Origin: Lewinella sp. 4G2
GTDB lineage: Bacteria > Bacteroidota > Bacteroidia > Chitinophagales > Saprospiraceae
NCBI RefSeq assembly: GCF_001625015.1
Contig: NZ_LVWJ02000014.1
Span: forward strand, 3,596,001-3,660,000
Reading direction: 5' to 3'
DNA: 64,000 nucleotides
Made by a program: the position numbers and the translations under genes. Below, piece after piece: positions 8,715 through 18,855 of this stretch. How positions within the stretch are numbered: position 1 is the first letter of the stretch; each line of letters begins with the position of its first letter. The notes beneath the pieces are model-generated. The model worked only from the letters and a program-made list of their open reading frames with translations. It ran no database searches and was not told the origin of the DNA.

Positions 8715-11700
8715 ATGTATAAAGACTTGTTTTCACTGAGCAGCTTGCTGCTGACCACCACCTTGTTTTTGAGTTCTCCCGCTGCCATTTTTGCTGCTAG
8801 CGGGTCTGACTCTGCAACAATTGTCCCCGTCCGTACCGTGACGGGAACGGTCACTGATGAAGAGACCGGAGAGCCCCTCATTGGCGTAAACATCATCGTG
8901 CAGGGCACCAGTACTGGTACGGTAACGGACTTTGACGGTAACTACAGCCTTTCCGCCGAAGCGGACGACGTGCTCGTATTCAGTTACCTATCCTACCTAA
9001 CCAAAGAACTTAAGGTGGGCAACCGCGCCGTGATGAACGTGGAGCTTGCCCCCAATAGCAGCCAGCTTGATGAAGTGGTAGTTATCGGTTACGGTACGGC
9101 CAAGCGCTCCGACGTAACGGGCTCACTTTCAAGTATTGGTGAGGAAGAGCTACGGGAACTTCCGGTTCAGGGTTTGGATCAAGCCATTCAGGGCCGAGCG
9201 GCAGGTGTTCAGGTGACGCAAAACTCAGGTGCCCCCGGTGGCGCCGTATCCATTCGTATTCGTGGTATTGGTTCTACGCTGACGGCGGAACCGCTGTACG
9301 TGATTGACGGTGTACCCGTAGTAAATGACAATAGCGTTAGCCGCTCACAGTACGATGGTGTTGAAGGCAGTGTACAGGCGTCCAATACGCTCAATACCAT
9401 CAACCCAAACGATATTGAATCCATCGAAATCCTCAAGGACGCCTCCGCTACGGCTATTTACGGAGCTCGGGGCGCGAATGGTGTTGTATTGATTACGACT
9501 AAGCGCGGAAAAGCCGGTAAGAGCAAAATCTCCTTTGAGTCTTACATCGGCCGCCAAACCCTGGCTACAAAGGTTCCCGTTTTAGACTTGCGCCAGTACG
9601 CTGAATACTACACGCGCATTGGGTACGAAGACATTGAAGAATTTCAGGACCTGGAGCTACTCGGCAGAGGTACCGATTGGCAGGACGAGATCTTCAACCC
9701 CGCCTACAACCGCAATGCGCAGCTGACGCTGAGCGGCGGTAGCGAAAGAACGCAGTTTGCCGTATCTGGTGGCTTTACCCGCACGGATGGCATCGTTATT
9801 GGCTCCGCCTTCGACCGCTTTAGTGGAAAGATCAACCTGGATCATCAAATCAACGATAAAGTCCGGGTGGGTAATTCTCTGCTGGTAAGCCGGACTACGG
9901 AGAACATCAGTTTCAACGATAACAGCCGTGGTGTCGTCTTTTCGGCACTCACTTTTGCCCCGGCTGCTCCGGTACGGAATGCCGACGGTAGCTTCGCAGG
10001 CCCGCAGGAGGAAATTCAGTTGTTGTTCCAGAACCCGGTTTCCCGGGCACTCGAGACGGAGGACATCAACCGGAAAACCCGCTTGCTCGCTAACTTCTAC
10101 CTCGAGGCGGACCTGTTCCCCTGGTTAAAGTACCGGACCGAAGCGGGTACAGACCTCCTATTTGCCAGCCAGAGCACCTTCCTGCCTGCCTTTAGCCGGG
10201 GGATCGTTTCTCAGCGTTCCAGCTTGCGTTTGGGGGAGAACAAGAACCGCTTTTGGATCAACAAGCACCTGCTGACCTTTGACAAGCAACTGAACGAGAA
10301 CAACCGCATCACCGTACTCGCCGGCTTCGAGGCACAGGAAGGTGGCTACGAATTCAGTTCCGCCAGCCGACTGGACTTACCGAACAACGAAAATATCGCC
10401 CTGAACCTGGGTAATGCCGCCGTTCAGGATAACAACGGTGGCGCGGGTGACTTCGCCCTCGTTTCCTACTTCGGCCGCGCTAATTACTCCTTCAGCGACC
10501 GTTACCAGGTCACGGCCACTTTGCGGACGGATGGCTCCAGCCGTTTTGGACCAAACAATCGCTACGGTGTATTCCCTTCCGCCGCCTTTGCCTGGCGGGT
10601 AAGCAACGAATCCTTCCTGGCTAACTGGGAAAAGCTGGACAACCTTAAGGTCCGGATCGGTTACGGTGGTACGGGCAACCAGGAAATTGGTTTCTACAGC
10701 TACCAGAGTACGGTGGGCCAGTACACCGCCGTACAGGGAGACCAAATTACGGGTGCCTTTACACTAAATAACATCGCTAACCCGAACGTGAAGTGGGAAA
10801 GCAGCGTGCAAACCAACCTGGGTATCGACATCGGACTCTTCAACAACCGTCTGGAGATCATTGCAGATGTATACAGCCGCAAGGCCGAAGACAATCTGCT
10901 ACCCGCCCTGCTGCCGGGTACGACTGGCGGACTTTCCGCACCCTTCGTAAACGTTGGAGAAATCCTTAACCAAGGATTTGAACTGACTATCAATACGCAA
11001 AACACCACCGGTGCCCTCGATTGGAGCACATCGTTCAACTTCACCCGCAGTACTAATGAAGTAAAGAACCTGGGTGATAACGGTAGCCTGGTAGCCAGCG
11101 TAGAAGGCATCCCAGTGACGCGGACTGTTGTTGGTCGCCCCATATCTCAGTTCTACGGGTACGTGCGGGAAGGCATTTTCCAAAGCGTAGCGGAGGTAGC
11201 AGAGGCCCCATTCCAAAGCGCCGATACGCGCGCGGGTGATATCAAATTTGCGGACCTGAATGACGATGGTGTCATTGATGCAGCGGACCAAACCTTCATT
11301 GGCAACCCGCTACCCGACTTTACGGCAAACATCAACAACCGCCTCTCCTACAAGGGTTTTGACATGAACTTCCTGTTCCAAGGAGTCTTCGGTAATGACC
11401 TACTTAATCTCGTCCGTCGCCGGACGGATCGGTTTGAAGGATTTGGTAACCAGTCGATCCGCGCGCTGGAGGTCTGGACGCCGACAAATCCGTCTACTAC
11501 GGAACCACGGTCGGCCTTCTTCGACCCAAATAACAACACTCGCATCTCCACGCGTTTTATTGAGGATGGAACGTTCGTCCGCCTCAAAAACATCTCCTTA
11601 GGATACACCTTCCCTCAGCTGCTACTGAAGAAAATGAAGATGGAAAACCTCCGGGTATACCTGTCCGGCCAGAACCTGGTCACGTGGACGGAATACTCCG

Positions 11701-11813
11701 GTTACGACCCCGAGGTAGGCTCATTCAACCAGAACCCGCTCATTAACGGAGTGGATAATGGTCGTTACCCCTTAGCTCGTTCGGTCACTTTCGGTCTGAA
11801 TGCGAATTTCTAG
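8715..11813 (+). CDS. SusC/RagA-family TonB-dependent outer-membrane receptor
   Basis: The 1032-residue protein has a signal peptide (cleavage near residue 27), a carboxypeptidase-regulatory-like domain (about 38-115, VTGTVTDEETGEPLIGVN), the SusC hallmark LDEVVVIGYG, a plug domain (RGIGSTLTAEPLYVIDGVPV) and a 22-strand-type barrel ending in aromatic NANF. It imports oligosaccharides or peptides across the outer membrane together with the SusD partner encoded 34 bp downstream. I chose the ATG at 8715; a TTG at 8706 would add three residues. It opens a four-gene locus to 17115. No carbohydrate-active enzyme is present, so the nutrient is unknown. Confidence 0.96.
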   Translation: MYKDLFSLSSLLLTTTLFLSSPAAIFAASGSDSATIVPVRTVTGTVTDEETGEPLIGVNIIVQGTSTGTVTDFDGNYSLSAEADDVLVFSYLSYLTKELKVGNRAVMNVELAPNSSQLDEVVVIGYGTAKRSDVTGSLSSIGEEELRELPVQGLDQAIQGRAAGVQVTQNSGAPGGAVSIRIRGIGSTLTAEPLYVIDGVPVVNDNSVSRSQYDGVEGSVQASNTLNTINPNDIESIEILKDASATAIYGARGANGVVLITTKRGKAGKSKISFESYIGRQTLATKVPVLDLRQYAEYYTRIGYEDIEEFQDLELLGRGTDWQDEIFNPAYNRNAQLTLSGGSERTQFAVSGGFTRTDGIVIGSAFDRFSGKINLDHQINDKVRVGNSLLVSRTTENISFNDNSRGVVFSALTFAPAAPVRNADGSFAGPQEEIQLLFQNPVSRALETEDINRKTRLLANFYLEADLFPWLKYRTEAGTDLLFASQSTFLPAFSRGIVSQRSSLRLGENKNRFWINKHLLTFDKQLNENNRITVLAGFEAQEGGYEFSSASRLDLPNNENIALNLGNAAVQDNNGGAGDFALVSYFGRANYSFSDRYQVTATLRTDGSSRFGPNNRYGVFPSAAFAWRVSNESFLANWEKLDNLKVRIGYGGTGNQEIGFYSYQSTVGQYTAVQGDQITGAFTLNNIANPNVKWESSVQTNLGIDIGLFNNRLEIIADVYSRKAEDNLLPALLPGTTGGLSAPFVNVGEILNQGFELTINTQNTTGALDWSTSFNFTRSTNEVKNLGDNGSLVASVEGIPVTRTVVGRPISQFYGYVREGIFQSVAEVAEAPFQSADTRAGDIKFADLNDDGVIDAADQTFIGNPLPDFTANINNRLSYKGFDMNFLFQGVFGNDLLNLVRRRTDRFEGFGNQSIRALEVWTPTNPSTTEPRSAFFDPNNNTRISTRFIEDGTFVRLKNISLGYTFPQLLLKKMKMENLRVYLSGQNLVTWTEYSGYDPEVGSFNQNPLINGVDNGRYPLARSVTFGLNANF

Positions 11814-11847
11814 CAGTACCTTATTTGTGCATTTACAATAAATCATC

Positions 11848-13311
11848 ATGCTTAAGAAAACACTTTTACTTACAGGCTTAGCCTTTTCCGTCTTCAGTTG
11901 CGGGGAAGAGTTTCTTGACCGCCAGCCCATCGATACGGTCGCAGAAGATAACTTCTTCCAAAACCAGAAGGAGGTCGATTTAGCGACACTGGCCATCTAC
12001 ACTGCCCTTCAATCTCAGGGTTACTACGGTGAGGCCTGGTCGGTAGAAGAGCTTCCCAGCGATGATGCCCGCCGGGCGGGAGGTGACGCAATCGACAACT
12101 TCGCGACCAACGCCAATAACGGTAATATTGCTTCATACTGGAACGCACATTACCGGGCAATTACGCTGGCGAACATCGTCATCAATAAAGCTCCTGAAGC
12201 GACTATGACCGACGAGGAGCGTGCCGCACTCATTGCGGAAGCTCGCTTCCTTCGGGGCATCTCCTACTTCAACCTTGTAAGGGTTTACGGTGGCGTACCG
12301 ATCATTACCGAAATCCCCAAGATTGAGGATGACCTACTGCCTTCGCGGAATTCCGTCGACGAGGTATACGCATTTATTAAAGCGGATCTCGAACCCGGCA
12401 CGACGGATCTTCCCATTTCTACCGAGAATAGCCGCGCCACCATCGGTGCAGCCAAAATGTACCTGGCCTACGTGCACCTCACCCTTGGTGAGCATGAGGA
12501 AGCTAGCGCCCTGGCTAAAGACATTATTGACTCCGGTGTCTACTCTCTGCTAGAAGACTACGGCGATCTTTGGGACCCCAATATCTCCGATAACAACGCG
12601 GAGTCCATATTCGAGATTCAGTACGCTGGCTGTCGCAACTGGGGGACGGGTAACATGCGTCAGGCATTCTTTGCTCCCTTTGGCCAGGACATCACCCGAG
12701 CTGGTGATGGTTGGGGTGTAGTGCTTCCCACTACTCCACAGACGGGCGCTTCCGGTACTACCTCGCAGGATATTTGGGAGGACGGTGACCTTCGCCGTTA
12801 CTGGACGCTCATGGAAGCGGGCAACGAATACAAAGACATCAACCCCGGTGAAGGTTACATCTACCCAGATAATGGTGCCGGTGGATCTGGTGCCAACATC
12901 AAAAAGTACGTCATCGGCGGCGGCCCGGATGTTTGCTTTATGAGTACTCCCCAGAATGCCAGCCTGATGCGGCTTTCCGATGCCTACCTCGTATACGCTG
13001 AGGCCGAAGCCAACAAAACCGGTGGAGTTTCTCTCGACCCGCAGGTGCTGGAAGTATTCAATGCTATTCGCATCCGCGCTGGATTAGAGCCACTGGAGGT
13101 TATTACGTTAGAAGACATTGATCTTGAGCGCCGCCGCGAATATATGTTTGAAGGCAAGCGCTGGTTCGACATCAAGCGTAAGGGTGATGAAGCTGCCGTT
13201 TCGCTCATGCGTTTGGCCGGTAAGACCCTCACCGTCGAGAAATTGGTGCAACCACTTCCCGCGAACGAACTGGAGCTCAACCCGAATCTGACGCAGAACC
13301 CGGGTTACTAA
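11848..13311 (+). CDS. SusD/RagB-family nutrient-binding lipoprotein
   Basis: This 487-residue protein starts with a lipoprotein signal ending in VFSC (Cys18) and the SusD opening GEEFLDRQPID. Typical features follow: tetratricopeptide-like helices (AEARFLRGISYFNLVRVYGGVPI), and a C-terminal block (RRREYMFEGKRWFDIKRKG) found throughout the family. It forms the lid over the SusC-like barrel and binds substrate outside the cell. It lies 34 bp after the receptor gene and is clearly co-transcribed with it. A strong hairpin follows its stop codon. Confidence 0.96.
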   Translation: MLKKTLLLTGLAFSVFSCGEEFLDRQPIDTVAEDNFFQNQKEVDLATLAIYTALQSQGYYGEAWSVEELPSDDARRAGGDAIDNFATNANNGNIASYWNAHYRAITLANIVINKAPEATMTDEERAALIAEARFLRGISYFNLVRVYGGVPIITEIPKIEDDLLPSRNSVDEVYAFIKADLEPGTTDLPISTENSRATIGAAKMYLAYVHLTLGEHEEASALAKDIIDSGVYSLLEDYGDLWDPNISDNNAESIFEIQYAGCRNWGTGNMRQAFFAPFGQDITRAGDGWGVVLPTTPQTGASGTTSQDIWEDGDLRRYWTLMEAGNEYKDINPGEGYIYPDNGAGGSGANIKKYVIGGGPDVCFMSTPQNASLMRLSDAYLVYAEAEANKTGGVSLDPQVLEVFNAIRIRAGLEPLEVITLEDIDLERRREYMFEGKRWFDIKRKGDEAAVSLMRLAGKTLTVEKLVQPLPANELELNPNLTQNPGY

Positions 13312-13328
13312 TTATCAAATAGACGTCA

Positions 13329-13361
13329 CCCACTACGTCGGCATTAGGCGGACGTAGTGGG
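13329..13361 (+). promoter_or_regulatory. stable hairpin between susD-like and IPT genes
   Basis: CCCACTACGTC (13329-13339) and GACGTAGTGGG (13351-13361) form a perfect 11-bp stem with an 11-base loop. No T-run follows, so it is more likely an mRNA-stabilising or processing hairpin that lowers expression of downstream genes relative to susCD than a terminator. Confidence 0.5.
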
Positions 13362-13401
13362 CCACAAACTCTTGCGTTTCCTATACTAGACTTACACATT
13401 C

Positions 13402-14544
13402 ATGCAACTACGGCATACCCTTCTATTAGCTTTCTTGCTTCCTATCGTGTTCTCCATAACGTCCTGTGACAACACGCCGGAGCCGGAATTCATTTCCGTG
13501 GAACCAGAATTCGGTTCTGAGGAGGAGTTAATTGTCCTCAAAGGCAATAACATTGGAGAGATTCGTGAGCTGTTGTTCAACGGCACGCCGATTGCCTTCA
13601 ATACGGCTTATAACTCCGACGTCGCCCTACTCTTTCGTGTTCCCGTCGGGACGCCACTGGGAGAGACTACGGTGACGGTGCGTACGGATGGTGGGTCCTT
13701 CACCTTCCCATTCCTGGTATCCGAGTTACCTCCCGGCATTCAGTCCTTTAGCCCCAGAAGTGCGGACCCGGGTGATACCCTCACGATCCTCGGTGAAAAC
13801 TTCTTTGCTCCACCGTTGAAAGTGTGGTTCCGTACGGGTGAGCCACCCATGGATGAAATGGAACGCCGTGACAGTATTGAGGGAGAGATCCTTTTTGCCG
13901 CGGAGGATAGCATGGTGGTAATCGTCCCGGAAGGTGTCGTATCTGGCTTTCTCGTGGTACAAGCAAACGGTGGCAACTTTGAATCGAACGTTGCATTCCG
14001 CACATTTACCCGTCGCCTCATCACTGACTTTGATGGCAATGGCTTCATTCCAACCACCACCGACCTCCGTTTGAAAGGGTCAACTGACCAACGGGCGGGT
14101 ACGGTAGCGCTAATTAAAAACTCTTTCCCCTCCCCCATTGACGGAAATTTCCTTCAGTTGTCAGGCGTAAAAGAGGCTGGAGGATTCGTCGGCAGCGCGG
14201 AATCACTGATTACCGCTGAATCCGACTCCATTGGAATTACCTCCACCGTGACTAACACTTTTGTGGAAATAGACGTCAATAGTAACGGGCGCCGCGATAC
14301 CTGGTTAGGCATTAGTTTCAAGGAGCTCGCTGGTAACCCCGGTGACTTTACGTTTGCCATCAGGCTCAATGATCCGGGGTGGACAACGCGCCAGATCCCG
14401 CTAGTGAATTTCAAGAACTTTAACGGCAATGTTGTAGACCCCGGTAAGATTGTTGCTTACAAGGTCCAACTTTTGGATAGTGACGATACCGGCGCCCGCG
14501 TCGAGATCAACGTGGACAACCTCAAGCTAGTAGAGCAACAGTAG
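13402..14544 (+). CDS. IPT/TIG-domain surface lipoprotein
   Basis: This 380-residue lipoprotein (signal ending ITSC) carries two IPT/TIG immunoglobulin-like domains (about 30-110, EPEFGSEEELIVLKGNNI; and 112-200, SPRSADPGDTLTILGENF). The C-terminal half (about 210-380) is beta-rich and resembles a carbohydrate-binding jelly roll; I do not recognise the family. Its place directly after SusC and SusD is where SusE/F-type surface glycan-binding proteins are encoded, so a role in holding substrate at the cell surface is inferred. Confidence 0.8.
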   Translation: MQLRHTLLLAFLLPIVFSITSCDNTPEPEFISVEPEFGSEEELIVLKGNNIGEIRELLFNGTPIAFNTAYNSDVALLFRVPVGTPLGETTVTVRTDGGSFTFPFLVSELPPGIQSFSPRSADPGDTLTILGENFFAPPLKVWFRTGEPPMDEMERRDSIEGEILFAAEDSMVVIVPEGVVSGFLVVQANGGNFESNVAFRTFTRRLITDFDGNGFIPTTTDLRLKGSTDQRAGTVALIKNSFPSPIDGNFLQLSGVKEAGGFVGSAESLITAESDSIGITSTVTNTFVEIDVNSNGRRDTWLGISFKELAGNPGDFTFAIRLNDPGWTTRQIPLVNFKNFNGNVVDPGKIVAYKVQLLDSDDTGARVEINVDNLKLVEQQ

Positions 14545-14670
14545 CGCCGTTGCAGCTCATTTGGATCAAAATTCATTCCATGTGAGCTACCAATATCGAA
14601 TCAATTAAGGTCCCACTTCGGGGGCACCTTCAACCTTTATACTTTAATCGCTTTTTAAAACTCAAGTAGC

Positions 14671-17115
14671 ATGCAAAAACTCTTACTCATTTGCCTCGCC
14701 CTCTGCTTTTCGGCAGGAATGGTGGCGCAACCAATCTACGTCGATCAGTTCGACGACGGTGTCGTATCCGATGCCATGAACACCAACTTCGCCATTGCGG
14801 AGGCTAACAATGAAACAACCATCACCGGTCTGGGTACCAACGGCGCTTTCGCCGGTGTTTACTTTGACTTTGGTGGCCAGTTTGACATCACTGAATCCCC
14901 AAGCCTTTTTGTTCGCGCAAAGGCCAGTGAAGATGGAACGCCATTACGTTTCGACCTCGTCGATGGTGACGGCACCTTCAGTAACATGCAGCCCATCACG
15001 GTTGAGGTGACTACGGACTACGTTGTTTACGAATTCGACTTCTCCACCGTGAGCAATCCGGATGTAGACCTGTCCACCATTCAGGCTACGTTCATGTACC
15101 CGGACCCAACGTTCCCAGGTTTCACCGCTGTAGTAGCACTGGACTTCATCGCTCTCGGTGAGGCGCCTTTCGTAGCTCCTATGTCCGACATTTACCAGGA
15201 CTTGATGGACAGCGACTCTTCCGCGGCCAACTTTGGCTTCGTTCCCGATCCCTTTACCGTTAGCCGTACGGCGGATGAGAATGGTGAATTGACGCACGTT
15301 TCCATCAGTGGTGACGGTACTTCCGGTGAATTCCAGCCATTAGCCTACCAGATCCGCCCCGCTCCCGATTACCTGCTGACGCCGGTGGACATGACGGACG
15401 AGCCTTCGATCTTCATCAAAGCTCGTGCAGCAACCGCAGGTACGGTCTTCCGGGTTGACATTCAGGACATTGATAACCTGAGCTCCAACCTCCAGGCGGT
15501 CCGTTTCGAATTGGCGGATACTTTCCGCGTATTCGAGTATTCTTTTGAAGAAGCCAACGCTATCGCATTCCCAGGTACTGCGTGTACGGAAGAGAATCTT
15601 CCCTGTGCGCTTGACCGTGAGAACATTAAAGAACTGCTGATCTACATCGATCCGGGCACCGGTGCCTTTGCCGGCCAGATTGACATTGACTACATTAGCT
15701 TCGGTGTTTCTCTTGACCCACCAGAGCCCGCGGCCCCTCAGATCTACGTTGATGATTTTGACAACGACCGCGTGGACTTTACCGGCCCGACGGAAGGATT
15801 CGAAGTATCTGAGTCTGGTGGCTCACTGAACATCGCCGGTAACGGTACCTCTTCACAGTTCGGTACGATCTCTTACGACTTCAACGACCCAAGTGATGAC
15901 CAGGATACGGCCCGCGTTGCTCGTCTGCTTGACTTCACGGAAGCACAGAACAAGCTCTTCATCCGTGCCCGTACGGACGGTGCACCGCAAACCCTACGTA
16001 TTGACGTAGCGGATACGACTGGATTGTCATCCTCCAACAACACGACGATCGTCAAGACGATCTCCAGCGAGTGGCGTACTTACGAGTACAACTTCAGCGG
16101 CAACTACACTGACTTCGGTTACGGTGGTGCTGAGGGTTGTTCCCCTGACACCCCTTGCCCCGTTGATGCTACGGCCATTAAGAGCATCTTCATGTACGTC
16201 CGCCCCGGTGTAGGTATGTTCGAAGGTAACATTGAAATTGACTACATCTCCATCGGCCAACCCATCGAAGGGCGTGACGTGGAAAGCGCTGTAGGTATCG
16301 TCAACTTTAGCGATACGCTGGCTAATGCAGCCGGTGCGTTTGAAGTACGTGGTAGCGGCCTTGCTGCAGCTGTGGACAACGACATCCTGACCATTACTGG
16401 TGACGGAACAGCTACTCCATTCCAGCAGGTTCGCTTGAACCTTCAGGATGCCGACGGTGGCGCCGCTAAGGCTGACCTTGTCGGTTCCAGCAACACACTG
16501 TTTGTTCGCGCTCGCGTACGCAACCTGGCCGAAGGCGATGAAGGTGTTGATATCCGCATCGATATGGCGGACGAAGCAGGCTTTGAATCTACCAACGCCG
16601 GCTCCGAGCAAACCATCATGGGTGAGGAGTTCGCTAACTACCGCTTTACTTACGGTGGCGCCAGCTTCGAAGATGGGGGATACGGTGGTACTGCCTGCTC
16701 CATGGGCCCTTGCCCAGTGGACGGTCAGCGCATCACGGCGATCGTAATGTACCCGGATGATGGTGAAGGCCTCTTCTCCGGTGACATCGACATCGAATGG
16801 ATCAGCTTCGGTCAGGAGATCATGGAATCTACCACTGCTGTCCGTGACTTCGCCCAGCTGGATATGCTCCGTTTCTTCCCGAACCCTGCTACTGATCAGC
16901 TCGGTGTAGAGTTTAACCTGCCTACGGCAAGTGACGTACACGTATCCATCTTTGACGGCCTCGGCCGCCGGGTGATCAACCGTGATCTGGGTGTTCGCCA
17001 AGGAGGTAACAACTTCCAGGCACTTGACGTCAGCGACCTCGCCGTTGGTACTTACCACGTACAGATGGTCGTAAACGGTCAGGCGGCTCGCGCAGTTACT
17101 ATCCTGAAGCGGTAG
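14671..17115 (+). CDS. secreted multi-repeat binding protein with type IX sorting domain
   Basis: The 814-residue protein has a signal peptide (about 1-20), four tandem beta-sandwich repeats of roughly 150-190 residues (starting near 21, 180, 363 and 545) and a C-terminal T9SS type A sorting domain (about 735-814, FFPNPATDQL ... GTYHVQM). Each repeat ends with an aromatic-rich IDYISFG or IEWISFG strand. Repeats 2-4 contain a conserved cysteine pair (CTEENLPC, CSPDTPC, CSMGPC), absent from repeat 1, which probably forms a disulphide. The repeats look like carbohydrate-binding modules, but I cannot name the family. It is the last gene of the SusCD locus, followed by a strong terminator. Confidence 0.85.
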   Translation: MQKLLLICLALCFSAGMVAQPIYVDQFDDGVVSDAMNTNFAIAEANNETTITGLGTNGAFAGVYFDFGGQFDITESPSLFVRAKASEDGTPLRFDLVDGDGTFSNMQPITVEVTTDYVVYEFDFSTVSNPDVDLSTIQATFMYPDPTFPGFTAVVALDFIALGEAPFVAPMSDIYQDLMDSDSSAANFGFVPDPFTVSRTADENGELTHVSISGDGTSGEFQPLAYQIRPAPDYLLTPVDMTDEPSIFIKARAATAGTVFRVDIQDIDNLSSNLQAVRFELADTFRVFEYSFEEANAIAFPGTACTEENLPCALDRENIKELLIYIDPGTGAFAGQIDIDYISFGVSLDPPEPAAPQIYVDDFDNDRVDFTGPTEGFEVSESGGSLNIAGNGTSSQFGTISYDFNDPSDDQDTARVARLLDFTEAQNKLFIRARTDGAPQTLRIDVADTTGLSSSNNTTIVKTISSEWRTYEYNFSGNYTDFGYGGAEGCSPDTPCPVDATAIKSIFMYVRPGVGMFEGNIEIDYISIGQPIEGRDVESAVGIVNFSDTLANAAGAFEVRGSGLAAAVDNDILTITGDGTATPFQQVRLNLQDADGGAAKADLVGSSNTLFVRARVRNLAEGDEGVDIRIDMADEAGFESTNAGSEQTIMGEEFANYRFTYGGASFEDGGYGGTACSMGPCPVDGQRITAIVMYPDDGEGLFSGDIDIEWISFGQEIMESTTAVRDFAQLDMLRFFPNPATDQLGVEFNLPTASDVHVSIFDGLGRRVINRDLGVRQGGNNFQALDVSDLAVGTYHVQMVVNGQAARAVTILKR

Positions 17116-17163
17116 TACTTACTGATGCCATCGCATTAGCTTCGAGCTATTGTACCGGTAAAT

Positions 17164-17197
17164 GAAATGCTCCATTCCTTGCGGGATGGAGCATTTC
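17164..17197 (+). terminator. terminator of the SusCD locus
   Basis: GAAATGCTCCATTCC and GGGATGGAGCATTTC form a 15-bp stem with one G-U pair and a TTGC loop, followed by TATTTT. It lies 48 bp after the T9SS cargo gene. Confidence 0.8.
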
Positions 17198-17265
17198 TAT
17201 TTTGGGATACTTCGAAAGCTGAATTGCGCATTGCCTCTTACAGCGTCAGCAGAATCAAGCAACCG

Positions 17266-17730
17266 CTACGCTTCCAGCACAACTTTATCGAAAGGGTTCA
17301 AACCAACGCCCGTTACCTGGGCTTCAGCCTCGATGCGGAACTCGGAGGAAGCGTTGCGGGTTTTCTTAGCGACCCAGGCTAGCCCCTTAAAGAGTGGGTT
17401 GCGACGTCCAAATTCTTCCACCGGCGAACTGATCCGGACGAAGGGGAGCACAAAATCCACATCAACGGGTACGCCGCCGCCCGGGACCTCTACCTTCCTG
17501 CGAATTACTTCTTCGCCGAGTTGGTATTCGTCTACCAACACGTCTTCGTCGCGGCCGCGGGAGTACTTTTCAATGAGCGCCAGTTTGAATGCCGTTACGG
17601 TTTGGCTGTGTTTACTCGTCAGCCGAATCGTTCCCGACACCCTACCCTGCTCGGGGCTGAATTCAGGTGGGACGATGAGCTCCAGCTTTACGCCTTCGAT
17701 GCCCAGCCATTGTTTTACTTTACCAATCAT
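17266..17730 (-). CDS. small arrestin-like (Spo0M-related) protein
   Basis: This 154-residue soluble protein opens with GIEGVKLELIVPPEFSPEQG, then VSGTIRLTS and FKLALIEKYSRG. That pattern resembles the N-terminal arrestin-fold half of the Spo0M family, which here would be single-domain rather than the usual 250 or more residues. No signal peptide or catalytic motif is visible. It is transcribed divergently from the DUF58 gene, with the 18-bp motif in the gap. The function is unknown, and the Spo0M relation is a by-eye judgement. Confidence 0.65.
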   Translation of the reverse strand: MIGKVKQWLGIEGVKLELIVPPEFSPEQGRVSGTIRLTSKHSQTVTAFKLALIEKYSRGRDEDVLVDEYQLGEEVIRRKVEVPGGGVPVDVDFVLPFVRISSPVEEFGRRNPLFKGLAWVAKKTRNASSEFRIEAEAQVTGVGLNPFDKVVLEA

Positions 17731-17852
17731 AGCTTCAAGTTAGTACCGCAACCGAAAGAGTGGGCGTTACGTATAGACAAACGTGGGAAAGTCCTCGACG
17801 GTTGGTTACCTTGCCCGCCCGGCGGCGACCACTTATTCTCGCCAATTTCATT

Positions 17853-17870
17853 GCACCCGCGGCAGCGCCC
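17853..17870 (+). repeat. 18-bp interspersed motif, copy 3 (C/G variant)
   Basis: GCACCCGCGGCAGCGCCC lies in the divergent gap, 23 bases before the ATG of the DUF58 gene and in the same orientation. Confidence 0.92.
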
Positions 17871-17893
17871 TTGTTCACCCCAAATATTACTGG

Positions 17894-18820
17894 ATGGATC
17901 TCATCACGAACGACCAGGTTAGAGACTTAGGAAATTTTGAATTGTTGGCCAGGCAGGTCGTCGAGGGTTTCATCATTGGGCTGCATAAAAGCCCCTTTCA
18001 CGGGTTTAGCGTAGAGTTCGCCGAGCACCGCATCTACAACCAGGGGGAACCGATGAAGAACGTAGACTGGAAGGTGTATGCACGAACGGATAAGATGTAC
18101 ACCAAGCGCTACGAGGAGGAGACGAACCTGCGGTGCCAGATAGTGATCGATACCAGCTCCTCCATGTACTTCCCCGAAGTGACGCAAACCAGTGAGGACT
18201 ACATCAACAAGATCCGCTTCAGTGCCCTGGCCGCCGCGAGCTTAATGAATTTATTGAAGAAGCAGCGAGATGCGTTTGGACTCAGCACCTTCGACGAAAC
18301 GGTGGACATCCACACCCGGCCAAAGTCCAGCACGACCCATTACCGGCTCCTGTTGACTTACCTGCAGAATATCATTGATAACCCTACCCGCGACGTGAAC
18401 ACGGCTACCGCCGATGCGCTCCACCAGATTGCGGAAAGTATCCACCGCCGTTCACTGGTCATCATCTTCAGTGATATGTTTGACGACGGCGAACGTGAAG
18501 CGGATCTGTTTGCGGCGCTACAGCACTTGAAACACGCCAAGCACGAAGTGGTGCTTTTCCATACCGTCGACAAGAAAAAGGAGATTGATTTTGAATTTGA
18601 AAACCGGCCCTACGAATTCATCGACATGGAAAGCGGCGAGCGCGTTAAGCTGCAGCCCAATCAGGTCAAAGAATATTACGTAGAACAAGTCGTCGCGTAC
18701 AAAGAGCGACTGCGCATGAAGTGCCTCCAGTACGATATTGACTACGTCGAGGCAGACATCAACGCTGGCTTCCGTCCGGTACTACAGCAGTACCTGGTGA
18801 AGCGCAACCGCATGAATTAG
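17894..18820 (+). CDS. DUF58 domain protein (von Willebrand A-like)
   Basis: The 308-residue protein matches the DUF58 family: an N-terminal RQVVEGFIIGLHKSPFHGFSVEF segment, then R-Y-Y-type VDWKVYARTDKMYTKRYEEE, then a vWA-like fold with the metal-binding motif DTSSSM. Such proteins usually pair with a MoxR AAA ATPase, which is not in this window. I chose the ATG at 17894 because homology begins there; the longer frame from 17783 reads through the repeat. The DUF2805 gene follows 35 bp downstream. Confidence 0.88.
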   Translation: MDLITNDQVRDLGNFELLARQVVEGFIIGLHKSPFHGFSVEFAEHRIYNQGEPMKNVDWKVYARTDKMYTKRYEEETNLRCQIVIDTSSSMYFPEVTQTSEDYINKIRFSALAAASLMNLLKKQRDAFGLSTFDETVDIHTRPKSSTTHYRLLLTYLQNIIDNPTRDVNTATADALHQIAESIHRRSLVIIFSDMFDDGEREADLFAALQHLKHAKHEVVLFHTVDKKKEIDFEFENRPYEFIDMESGERVKLQPNQVKEYYVEQVVAYKERLRMKCLQYDIDYVEADINAGFRPVLQQYLVKRNRMN

Positions 18821-18855
18821 GCTTCAACAATTCTCCCCGCAGCCGTTATAGTGGT

